From: an uncultured Bacilli bacterium
Lineage (GTDB): Bacteria > Bacillota_I > Bacilli_A > RF39 > UBA660
Length of the DNA stretch: 29,776 nt
Direction: 5' to 3'
Assembly: GCA_947626445.1 (NCBI GenBank)
Contig: CANQSC010000006.1
Span: forward strand, 1-29,776
Position numbers and translations under genes: made by a program. The notes under the pieces were generated by a model. That model saw only the letters and a list, made by a program, of their open reading frames with translations, was not told the origin of the DNA and searched no databases. This document shows, piece after piece, positions 23,370 through 29,776 of this stretch (its first letter is position 1; each line of letters starts with the position of its first letter).

Positions 23370-23492
23370 TTAATGCCAATGAATACTACAGTTGTAAATC
23401 ATCACATTTATAACCATACTTATACACCAATTTATTCTTATAATGAAGTAGATGAAGTTGAAAATATTTATAATCGTTGTGGATGCAAATAA
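23367..23492 (+). pseudogene. CotD-like spore coat protein, 3' part of the interrupted gene
   Basis: The frame reads H-LMPMNTTVVNHHIYNHTYTP and then a 20-residue acidic end closing with NRCGCK and TAA at 23490-23492. NHHIYNHTYTP is the typical C-terminal motif of CotD-like coat proteins, and the Cys-x-Cys end matches the cysteine-rich 5' part. Taken alone it would be a 39-residue peptide from ATG 23373 with a poor, distant ribosome binding site and no promoter. A terminator follows directly. It is best read as the second exon-like half of the gene at 19376, joined after excision. Confidence 0.75.
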
Positions 23493-23496
23493 GAAT

Positions 23497-23521
23497 TCTC
23501 CAGAAATATCTGGAGTTTTTT
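23497..23521 (+). terminator. terminator of the coat gene
   Basis: A perfect 7-bp stem CTCCAGA/TCTGGAG with a 4-nt loop, followed by six T. It is the most GC-rich stem in the window and ends the rebuilt coat transcript. Confidence 0.85.
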
Positions 23522-23542
23522 AATGGAGCCAATAAAATGATA

Positions 23543-23571
23543 TTGTATTTTTAATGGTTTTTAGGTATAAT
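23543..23571 (+). promoter_or_regulatory. promoter of ftsA-ftsZ
   Basis: TTGTAT (23543-23548), a 17-bp spacer and TATAAT (23566-23571). Confidence 0.7.
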
Positions 23572-23596
23572 GTCTATTAGAAAATAGGTGGCACGA

Positions 23597-24838
23597 ATGA
23601 GGAAAATTTTGGCAAGTATTGATTTAGGTAGTGATACTTTAAAATTAATTGTTGGTGAATATTTTAAAGGCAAAATAAATATTTTGGCTGTTGCCACTGT
23701 GCCATCAAAAGGAATTAATTCTGGTTTTGTAACTAATCCTAATGAATTAAGTGGAAGATTAAGAGAATTATTAAAAAAAGGGGAAGAATTAATCGGTTTA
23801 CCAATAACTAAAGTAATAGTAACAATTCCTTCTAATGATGTTAAATTTCATATGAATGAAGGATATACCACAATTGAAGAAGAAATTGGTATGGTAAGGT
23901 CTGTTGATATCATCAGGTCCATGCAAGCATCAGCTTATAATCAAGTTGAAGATGATGAAGAAATTGCCACTATTATGCCTATTCATTTTAAAGTGGATGG
24001 GGAAAATGTTTTAAATCCTATTGGTAAACAAGGTAAAAAGTGTAGTGTTAAAACTATTTTTACAACAGTTCCGAAAAAAAATATTATTCCAATTGTTAAA
24101 TGTTTAAATAAAATTGGCATCGAAGTAATAGATACAACTTTTAATGCTATTGGTGATTACTTTGAATTTGAAAATAATGAAATGAAAACAGAGGTAGGGG
24201 CAATTATTAATTTAGGCCATATGACAACTACTGTTTCAATCTTTAATAAAGGAATTCTTACTAATACAACGACTATTCAAATGGGAGCAATTGATATTGA
24301 AAAAGATATTGCTTATATGTTTAAAGTCCCTAAAAAAGAAGCTAAAGACATTAGACTTAATCTCTGTTTAGCCCATAAAAGAAATGTTAGTGATTTAAAT
24401 AAAAAAGAATATACCAATAAAGATGGTGAAAAAATAATAGTTAATGAGTATGAAGCTACAGAAATAGCCTCTTCAAGAATTGAAGAAATATTAAAATTAG
24501 CAAAAAAAGAAATAAATCACTTAACAAAAAAAGAAATTCATTATATAATAATCACAGGTGGAATAAGCGAGATGGCTAACTTCTCATATCTTATGGAAGA
24601 AGTTTTTGGTCATTATGCTAAATTAGGTGTAACCAAAGAAATGGGATTACGGTCTAATATTTATTCTACATGTGTTGGTTTAATTAAGTATTATTTAGAT
24701 AAAATGAAATTAAGAGATCAGGAATTTACAATATTTAATTATCAGCAATTAGATGAATTAAGTGGTAGAAGTAAAAAAATAAATATTAATGAAAATTCAA
24801 TATTAGGAAAAATATTTGGATATTTCTTTGATAATTAA
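23597..24838 (+). CDS. ftsA: cell division protein FtsA
   Basis: A 413-aa actin-like ATPase that tethers FtsZ to the membrane. The phosphate-1 motif ASIDLGSDTLKLIVGE is at the N-terminus, the SHS2/1C region follows, then phosphate-2 GAIINLGHMTTTVSIF and the adenosine motif IIITGGISEM. The C-terminal SILGKIFGYFFDN is the amphipathic membrane-targeting helix. The start is ATG 23597 behind GGTGG; the GTG at 23588 lies within that site. It is 12 nt upstream of ftsZ, with which it forms a two-gene operon. Confidence 0.95.
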   Translation: MRKILASIDLGSDTLKLIVGEYFKGKINILAVATVPSKGINSGFVTNPNELSGRLRELLKKGEELIGLPITKVIVTIPSNDVKFHMNEGYTTIEEEIGMVRSVDIIRSMQASAYNQVEDDEEIATIMPIHFKVDGENVLNPIGKQGKKCSVKTIFTTVPKKNIIPIVKCLNKIGIEVIDTTFNAIGDYFEFENNEMKTEVGAIINLGHMTTTVSIFNKGILTNTTTIQMGAIDIEKDIAYMFKVPKKEAKDIRLNLCLAHKRNVSDLNKKEYTNKDGEKIIVNEYEATEIASSRIEEILKLAKKEINHLTKKEIHYIIITGGISEMANFSYLMEEVFGHYAKLGVTKEMGLRSNIYSTCVGLIKYYLDKMKLRDQEFTIFNYQQLDELSGRSKKININENSILGKIFGYFFDN

Positions 24839-24850
24839 GGGAGGATAACT

Positions 24851-25912
24851 ATGGATAATAATTTGAAAATTGACCCAATTGCTAAAATTAAAGTATTTGG
24901 TGTAGGTGGCGGTGGTAATAATGCCGTTAACAGAATGATTAAAGAAGGAGTACAAGGTGTTGAATTTTATGTTGTAAATACTGATTTACAAGTTCTTAAT
25001 GCTTCTAAAGCTCAAAATAAAATTCAAATAGGTAAAAATATTACGGGCGGAAGAGGTGCTGGTTCTAATCCGGAAATAGGAAGAGAAGCAGCATTAGAAA
25101 GTAAAAAAGAAATTGAAGAAGCTGTTAAAGGAGCTGATATGGTATTTGTAGCTTGTGGACTTGGTGGTGGAACAGGAACAGGTGCAGCGCCTATCATTGC
25201 CGAAATTGCTCAAGAATCTGGGGCCTTAACAGTTGGTATTGTTACTAAACCATTTCGTTTTGAAGGTAAAAGAAGAATGGAACATGCTTTAGTTGGTTTA
25301 GAAGAATTAAGAAAACATGTTGACACTTTAATAATTATTCCAAATGATCGATTAAGAGATATAATTGATAAAACAACTACTTTCCAACAAGCATTTGAAG
25401 AAGTAGATAATGTCTTACACCGTGGTGTTCAATCTATATCTGATTTAATTGCTGTTACCGGAATTGTTAACTTAGACTTTGCTGATATTAAAACCGTTAT
25501 GGAAAAATCAGGAACAGCATTGATTGGTATTGGTATGGGAATTGGTGAAAATAGAGCAGTAGAAGCTGCTAAACAAGCTGTATCAAGTGCTTTACTAGAA
25601 ACGACAATTGATGGAGCTACCGATGCTATTATAAATATTACTGGTGGAGATTCCTTAACTTTATTTGAAATTGAAGATGCCGTTGAAACAGTTAGAGAAG
25701 CAGCAAATTCTGATATTAATATTATTTTTGGAGCTATTCCAAATAGTAATTTAACAGATGAAGTAATAGTAACTGTTATTGCTACTGGTTTTGATAGTAA
25801 AAATGAAAATAATGAAGAAGAAGTAGAAGAAGAGCCATTACCAAAAAGAAGAGTACCTGATGATGACTCAGACTATGACATTCCATCATTCTTAAGAAAT
25901 CAAGATTATTAA
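24851..25912 (+). CDS. ftsZ: cell division protein FtsZ
   Basis: A 353-aa tubulin-like GTPase that forms the division ring. The tubulin signature GGGTGTG is at residues 105-111, the T7 synergy loop region NLDFADIKTVM is present, and the C-terminal conserved peptide DYDIPSFLRNQ binds FtsA and other partners. The linker is short and acidic. GGGAGG gives a strong start. The order ftsA-ftsZ-x-spoIIGA-sigE matches the Bacillus layout. Confidence 0.98.
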   Translation: MDNNLKIDPIAKIKVFGVGGGGNNAVNRMIKEGVQGVEFYVVNTDLQVLNASKAQNKIQIGKNITGGRGAGSNPEIGREAALESKKEIEEAVKGADMVFVACGLGGGTGTGAAPIIAEIAQESGALTVGIVTKPFRFEGKRRMEHALVGLEELRKHVDTLIIIPNDRLRDIIDKTTTFQQAFEEVDNVLHRGVQSISDLIAVTGIVNLDFADIKTVMEKSGTALIGIGMGIGENRAVEAAKQAVSSALLETTIDGATDAIINITGGDSLTLFEIEDAVETVREAANSDINIIFGAIPNSNLTDEVIVTVIATGFDSKNENNEEEVEEEPLPKRRVPDDDSDYDIPSFLRNQDY

Positions 25913-25945
25913 GAGTTTACATATAAACATGTAAATTCTTTTTTT
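25911..25945 (+). terminator. terminator of ftsAZ
   Basis: An 11-bp stem (one G-U pair) beginning at the ftsZ stop codon with a short loop is followed by TTTTTT. Confidence 0.75.
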
Positions 25946-26001
25946 ATGTACATTAATATTTAATAAAACATGATAAGATATTAATAGAAAGTAGGAATAC
26001 C

Positions 26002-28125
26002 ATGGAAGAAAAGAAAAATAATAAAAAGAAGATATTAATTTATTCAATATTAGGAATAATAACAGTTTTAATAGTAACCTTAACAATTACATATGCTTAT
26101 TGGATACTAACTAGACAACAAACTGGCGAAAATATTGTAAACACGGCTTGTTTAAATATATCATTCACAGGAGAAAATGATATAACGTTAGATAAAGCCT
26201 ATCCAATGAATGATGAACAACTAGATAAATTTTTAAGCACAGAAACACCATATCATTTTACCATTCATAATGAATGTGATGATTTAGCAAGTGCCACAAT
26301 TAATTTAGAAAGTTTAAATACCGAAGCAGAAAAACAATTAGAAGATCAATATATAAATGCAATACTATATGAAGATGATTATCATAATAATTTAAATAGT
26401 GTAAAGAAATTAAATGCAAGCATATATAATGATGAAAATAAAGTAATAGCAAATTCTTTACATGCTTATAGTTTATATAATTTTAATTTAAAACCTGATG
26501 AAACAAGAGATTTTAATTTATTATTATATATGGATCCAGATACACCAATGGTTGATGCAAATATGAATGCAAGTTGGAAAGGAAAAATAACATTAAGTAC
26601 GGGATATAAAGAAGATTCTAAATCATTGAGGAAAATATCATCTAGTGACACTAATGGAATGTGGGGCTATAAAGATAAATTAACTAAAATAGTAATAGAA
26701 GATACTAAAAGTGAAAAAGAAGCTCCAGATGGTGGAAAAGTTTATGGCCCATTTGATGAAAGTGAATATGGAACAAAAGCAGTAGAAAGTTATGTTGTGT
26801 GTGAGGCAGATGATAATAATTGTGTTGGATATCTGCAAGGTGATGGCAAAGTAGTTTTAAATCCAGATAGTAGTTATGTATTTGCAAATTTTTCTAAAAT
26901 AAATAAAATAGATGGATTAGAAAAATTAAATACATCAAATGTAATAAATATGGGCTATATGTTTTACAACAATGCTATTATAGAACAATTAGATTTAAGT
27001 ATGTGGGATACAGAAAAACTTCAAAATATTGCATATATGTTTTCAGGTATGTCAAATCTACAAACATTGAATATAAGTAATTGGATATTTAAAAATAGTA
27101 TGTCTTCTTTTGCTAGTAGTAGTGGGCTGATTTCTACTATAGTTGATACTTTGACTTTAGATAACATTAATGTTTCAAATATGACTAATATGGGTTATAT
27201 GTTTAAAGACTTAGTATATGTTAAAGAATTAGATTTAAGTAATTTAGATACTAGTCATGTGTTAAACATTTCATATATGTTTAGTGGAATGACAAATTTA
27301 AAAAAATTAAAATTTGAAGGTAATGATTTATCTAATGTTGTTGGTCATTATGCGGTTTTTAGTTATTATACTGAAGATATTAGTATAGCAAATTGTATAC
27401 TTCCAGCAGATAGTAGTGATTTATTTCAAGGTGATAGCAATCTATTAACACTAAATCTTACTAATGTTGACACCAGTCAAGTAACTAGTATGAGAGGAAT
27501 GTTTAGTGGTTGTTCAGGCTTAACACAACTCGATTTAAGTAGTTTTGATACAACTAATGTAACAGAAATTGGAGGTATGTTTGCAAGTTCAAATTTAGAA
27601 ACTCTTAATTTAAGTAATTGGAAATTTAATGATAATATGACAAATAATTTTACATTAGACACAGGTTTATCTTATAATAATACACTGAAAAATATTATTT
27701 TAGAAAATGTTGATACCAGTGAAGTAACAAATATGACCTATTTCTTTTCTAAACTAAATGCCTTAACAACATTGGATTTAAGTTATTTTGATACTTCAAA
27801 TGTTAAAAATATGGCAAGAATGTTTAATTCAAGTTCTTTAACAAGTGTTACTTTTGGTCCAAATTTTAAAACCAATAATGTAACAACAATGTCATATATG
27901 TTTTATGGATGCAGTAATTTACAAGAATTGGATTTAAGTAATTGGGATACAAACAGCGTTGAAAATATGCTTAGTATGTTTGGCAGTACAACTAGTTTAC
28001 AACATATAACTTTTGGTCCTAAATTTGTTCATAAACCAGAAGCAACAACAACGGGTATGTTTAGTGGCTGTCCAGCACCAGAACGTCCAACTGGTGATAC
28101 ATGGCAAGATGTAAGTTTTGATTAA
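26002..28125 (+). CDS. membrane-anchored BspA-type (DUF285) leucine-rich-repeat surface protein
   Basis: A 707-aa protein. A Lys-rich start and one hydrophobic segment (about residues 10-33) give an N-terminal anchor or uncleaved signal. Residues about 40-205 form a beta-type domain of unknown fold. From about 265 a repeat region follows with the DUF285 pattern: LxxLDLSxFDTSNVxxMxxMFxGCSxL, with MF and DLS recurring in about a dozen units to residue 690. Such repeats are typical of surface adhesins of gut bacteria. No C-terminal sorting signal or second membrane segment is present, and the end WQDVSFD seems natural. AGTAGGA precedes ATG 26002. It sits between two terminators and so is a one-gene unit placed between ftsZ and spoIIGA; the ligand is unknown. 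Confidence 0.85.
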   Translation: MEEKKNNKKKILIYSILGIITVLIVTLTITYAYWILTRQQTGENIVNTACLNISFTGENDITLDKAYPMNDEQLDKFLSTETPYHFTIHNECDDLASATINLESLNTEAEKQLEDQYINAILYEDDYHNNLNSVKKLNASIYNDENKVIANSLHAYSLYNFNLKPDETRDFNLLLYMDPDTPMVDANMNASWKGKITLSTGYKEDSKSLRKISSSDTNGMWGYKDKLTKIVIEDTKSEKEAPDGGKVYGPFDESEYGTKAVESYVVCEADDNNCVGYLQGDGKVVLNPDSSYVFANFSKINKIDGLEKLNTSNVINMGYMFYNNAIIEQLDLSMWDTEKLQNIAYMFSGMSNLQTLNISNWIFKNSMSSFASSSGLISTIVDTLTLDNINVSNMTNMGYMFKDLVYVKELDLSNLDTSHVLNISYMFSGMTNLKKLKFEGNDLSNVVGHYAVFSYYTEDISIANCILPADSSDLFQGDSNLLTLNLTNVDTSQVTSMRGMFSGCSGLTQLDLSSFDTTNVTEIGGMFASSNLETLNLSNWKFNDNMTNNFTLDTGLSYNNTLKNIILENVDTSEVTNMTYFFSKLNALTTLDLSYFDTSNVKNMARMFNSSSLTSVTFGPNFKTNNVTTMSYMFYGCSNLQELDLSNWDTNSVENMLSMFGSTTSLQHITFGPKFVHKPEATTTGMFSGCPAPERPTGDTWQDVSFD

Positions 28126-28136
28126 AATTTAATTTT

Positions 28137-28165
28137 AAGGTTTTGTTTCGACAAAATCTTTTTTC
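28137..28165 (+). terminator. UUCG-loop terminator of the LRR gene
   Basis: A 10-bp stem (28137-28146 with 28151-28160, one G-U pair) closed by a TTCG loop and followed by T residues. The loop and right arm contain the Spo0A box. Confidence 0.75.
28147..28154 (-). promoter_or_regulatory. Spo0A box upstream of spoIIGA
   Basis: The complement reads TTGTCGAA, a perfect match to the 0A box. It is centred about 37 bp before the predicted spoIIGA transcription start, the position from which Spo0A-P activates the B. subtilis spoIIG promoter. Confidence 0.65.
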
Positions 28166-28174
28166 TTGGTGTGT

Positions 28175-28180
28175 TAATAT
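28175..28180 (+). promoter_or_regulatory. -10 box of spoIIGA-sigE
   Basis: TAATAT with no good -35 box at 17 bp, as expected of a Spo0A-dependent promoter. The predicted start is near 28187 at the GGTGAT ribosome binding site, giving a leader of about 9 nt. Confidence 0.55.
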
Positions 28181-28195
28181 ATCTATGGTGATACT

Positions 28196-28993
28196 ATGAC
28201 TATATATTTAGATGCTTTATTCTTTTTAAACTTTTTCTTTGACTTTCTACTACTTTTAACTGTTAGTATCACCTTAAAAAGAAATGTTAAATTAAGAAAA
28301 GTCTTTTTTGGAGCTTTAATAGGCTCAATTAGTATTTTTAGTCTTTTCTTAAATTTTAATAATATAACTTTATTTTTATTTAAAATTATATTGAGTTTAA
28401 TAATGATTAGTATAACTTTTGGCATTAAAGATAAAAAGTATTTAATAAATAATATGGCATACTTTTATATGACTAGTGTTGTTTTAGGTGGCTTTTTATA
28501 TTTTTTAAATTTAAGTTTTAGAGAAAATGTTAGTGGGTTAATGTTTGTTTATGATGATGTATCTATTAATTATCTTTTTTTAGTAATAATCTCGCCAATA
28601 ATTTTATATATTTATTATAAACAACGAAGAGAAGTATCTTTCTATAATAAAATAGTACCTGTAACTTTTTCTTTTTATAATGGTAAAACTTTAAAAATTA
28701 ATGGTTTTATCGATACAGGTAATAAATTAATAGACCCCATAACTAAGAAAAAAATTGTTTTAATTAATAAGAAAAAACTTAAAGGAGTAGTATCGATTAG
28801 AAGTCCAATGTATGTTCCTTATAATACTTTAAATCATCATGGTTTAATTAAATGTATTAAATTATCTTCAATTGAAATTTTTGGTATTAAAAAGTCTGAT
28901 TATTTATTAGGGATAAGTGAAGATGATTTATTAAATGATGGAGTAGATTGTTTGTTAAATTTTAAATGTTTGGAGGATTTTTATGTTAAATAA
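28196..28993 (+). CDS. spoIIGA: sporulation sigma-E factor-processing peptidase SpoIIGA
   Basis: A 265-aa membrane aspartic protease that cleaves pro-sigma-E after a signal from the forespore. The N-terminal half has about five hydrophobic segments (residues 1-140). The cytoplasmic protease half has the catalytic motif GFIDTGNKLIDP (Asp173) followed by the conserved SPMYVPYNTL region. Length is somewhat below B. subtilis SpoIIGA (309). The ribosome binding site is GGTGAT. It overlaps sigE by 11 nt, so the protease and its substrate are translationally coupled, as in Bacillus. Confidence 0.93.
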   Translation: MTIYLDALFFLNFFFDFLLLLTVSITLKRNVKLRKVFFGALIGSISIFSLFLNFNNITLFLFKIILSLIMISITFGIKDKKYLINNMAYFYMTSVVLGGFLYFLNLSFRENVSGLMFVYDDVSINYLFLVIISPIILYIYYKQRREVSFYNKIVPVTFSFYNGKTLKINGFIDTGNKLIDPITKKKIVLINKKKLKGVVSIRSPMYVPYNTLNHHGLIKCIKLSSIEIFGIKKSDYLLGISEDDLLNDGVDCLLNFKCLEDFYVK

Positions 28994-29669
28994 AATTATT
29001 AATTGGTTAAAGAAAAAATATAATGAATGTTTTTTTGTAGGAAGTACTGATAAACTACCACCACCACTAGATAAAGAAGAAGAACTAGCTTATTTAATTA
29101 AAGCTAAGAATGGTGATGTTGATGCTAAAAATAAATTAATAGAACATAATTTAAGATTAGTTGTTTTTTTAGCTAAAAAATATGAAAATACGGGATATGA
29201 ATTAGAAGATTTAGTTAGTATTGGGTCAATTGGTTTAATTAAAGGAATTGAAACTTATAAAATAGATAAAAATATTAAATTAGCAACTTATGCTTCAAGA
29301 TGTATTGCTAATGAAATATTAATGTTTTTAAGAAAAAATAAAAAAAGAAAGAAAGAGATATCTTTAGAAGATAGTTTAAATTATGATGCTGAAGGAAATG
29401 AATTACATTTAGAAGATATTTTAGGAACTGATACTGATTTAGTAAGTGATGAATATGAAAGAGGTGTTGAAAAAAACTTAGTGGCCAGTGAAATAAATAA
29501 ATTAAATCCTAGAGAAAAACAAATTATGGTTTTAAGATATGGTCTAAATAATACCGAAAGTTATACTCAAAAAGAAGTTGCTGATATGTTAGGAATTAGC
29601 CAATCATATATATCTAGAATTGAAAAGAAAGTTATTAGAAATATTAAAGAACTAATTAAAATTGATTGA
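28983..29669 (+). CDS. sigE: RNA polymerase sporulation sigma factor E (pro-sigma-E)
   Basis: A 228-aa sigma-70 family factor for early mother-cell transcription. The first approximately 17-25 residues (MLNKIINWLKKKYNECFF) are the amphipathic pro-sequence removed by SpoIIGA. The canonical LPPPL follows, then region 2 (NLRLVVFLAKKYENTGYELE, SIGSIGLIKGIETY, KLATYASRCIANEILMFLR) and region 4 (LNPREKQIMVLRYGL, and the helix-turn-helix YTQKEVADMLGISQSYISRI). GGAGG lies before ATG 28983, inside spoIIGA. It ends with TGA. SigG, next in Bacillus, is not what follows here. Confidence 0.96.
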   Translation: MLNKIINWLKKKYNECFFVGSTDKLPPPLDKEEELAYLIKAKNGDVDAKNKLIEHNLRLVVFLAKKYENTGYELEDLVSIGSIGLIKGIETYKIDKNIKLATYASRCIANEILMFLRKNKKRKKEISLEDSLNYDAEGNELHLEDILGTDTDLVSDEYERGVEKNLVASEINKLNPREKQIMVLRYGLNNTESYTQKEVADMLGISQSYISRIEKKVIRNIKELIKID

Positions 29670-29694
29670 AAACTTCTATTATTTTCTGTAAAAT
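29666..29694 (+). promoter_or_regulatory. promoter of the last, partial gene
   Basis: TTGAAA (29666-29671), a 17-bp spacer and TAAAAT (29689-29694). The -35 box overlaps the sigE stop codon. Confidence 0.6.
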
Positions 29695-29715
29695 AATACT
29701 TAGGAAGTGGTAGAA

Positions 29716-29776
29716 GTGAAGAAAGATAAAATCATTTTGATTTTATTACTTGTTATGTTGCTTATTGTAGGTAGCT
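29716..29776 (+). CDS. partial gene, membrane or secreted protein (N-terminus only)
   Basis: Twenty codons from GTG 29716 are visible before the window ends. They encode VKKDK followed by a strongly hydrophobic run, as in a signal peptide or membrane anchor. AGGAAGTGG (29702-29710) is the ribosome binding site. The sequence does not match the start of SigG. No function can be given. Confidence 0.6.
   Translation, partial: MKKDKIILILLLVMLLIVGS

Noticed and set aside
23373..23492. Independent 39-codon gene starting at ATG 23373
   Set aside because: The only purine-rich site is about 12 nt away and there is no promoter. The coat motif and frame match to the 5' part explain it better as the second half of the split gene.
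1..29776. tRNA, rRNA, SRP RNA or tmRNA genes
   Set aside because: No GC-rich structured stretch or tRNA-like T-loop sequence was seen by eye. A covariance-model scan would be needed to exclude a small RNA.
1..29776. Mollicute genetic code (TGA = Trp)
   Set aside because: All conserved Trp positions use TGG, and TGA terminates sigE and other complete genes.

Overview
The window is about 30 kb of AT-rich DNA from a low-GC, spore-forming member of the Bacillota (Firmicutes). TGG encodes Trp and TGA is used as a stop (for example sigE), so this is the standard bacterial code and not the mycoplasma code. Conserved clusters support the placement: polA-mutM, RNase J, ftsY-ylxM/ffh, ftsA-ftsZ, and spoIIGA-sigE. 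Sporulation capacity is shown by SpoIIGA, pro-sigma-E, a CotD-like coat gene with a sigma-K-type promoter, and a perfect Spo0A box upstream of spoIIGA. The exact genus cannot be told from sequence alone; an uncultured gut Bacilli lineage is my inference.

Layout. 1-1.6 kb: an N-terminally truncated Rpn-type PD-(D/E)XK transposase remnant behind a cluster of inverted half-sites, then recX. 1.7-5.8 kb: polA, a class I glutamine amidotransferase and mutM. 5.8-7.5 kb: RNase J on the minus strand, converging on mutM through a shared bidirectional terminator. 7.6-14.9 kb: an apparent operon of three tandem paralogous HExxH metalloprotease-like genes, ftsY, ylxM and a 1246-residue secreted protein built of 36 cysteine-paired repeats that ends in an NPQTG sorting-type signal. 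ffh follows under its own promoter. 16.3-19.3 kb: an accessory patch with a degenerate tandem repeat and two divergently transcribed AAA/DUF4143-type ATPases, both 419 aa, with a 29-bp perfect palindrome and a 23-bp tandem repeat between them.

19.4-23.5 kb is the most interesting part. A CotD-like spore coat gene appears to be split. Its 5' part (19376-19609) carries a textbook sigma-K-type promoter. Its 3' part (23367-23492), with the NHHIYNHTYTP coat motif and a terminator, lies 3.76 kb downstream, beyond a large serine recombinase. Both junctions carry ACAT, and joining there restores one 118-codon frame. This is the architecture of the Bacillus subtilis skin element in sigK, here in a coat gene and with a Fic-domain protein and an unknown partner as cargo. 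I propose an element excised in the mother cell during sporulation.

23.6-29.8 kb: ftsA, ftsZ, a membrane-anchored BspA-type leucine-rich-repeat surface protein, spoIIGA and sigE in the classical order, then the first 20 codons of a membrane or secreted protein. Several genes (recX, the leftward ATPase, spoIIGA, perhaps the amidotransferase) share a compact start module in which GGTGATA falls at the predicted transcription start, so their mRNAs would be nearly leaderless.
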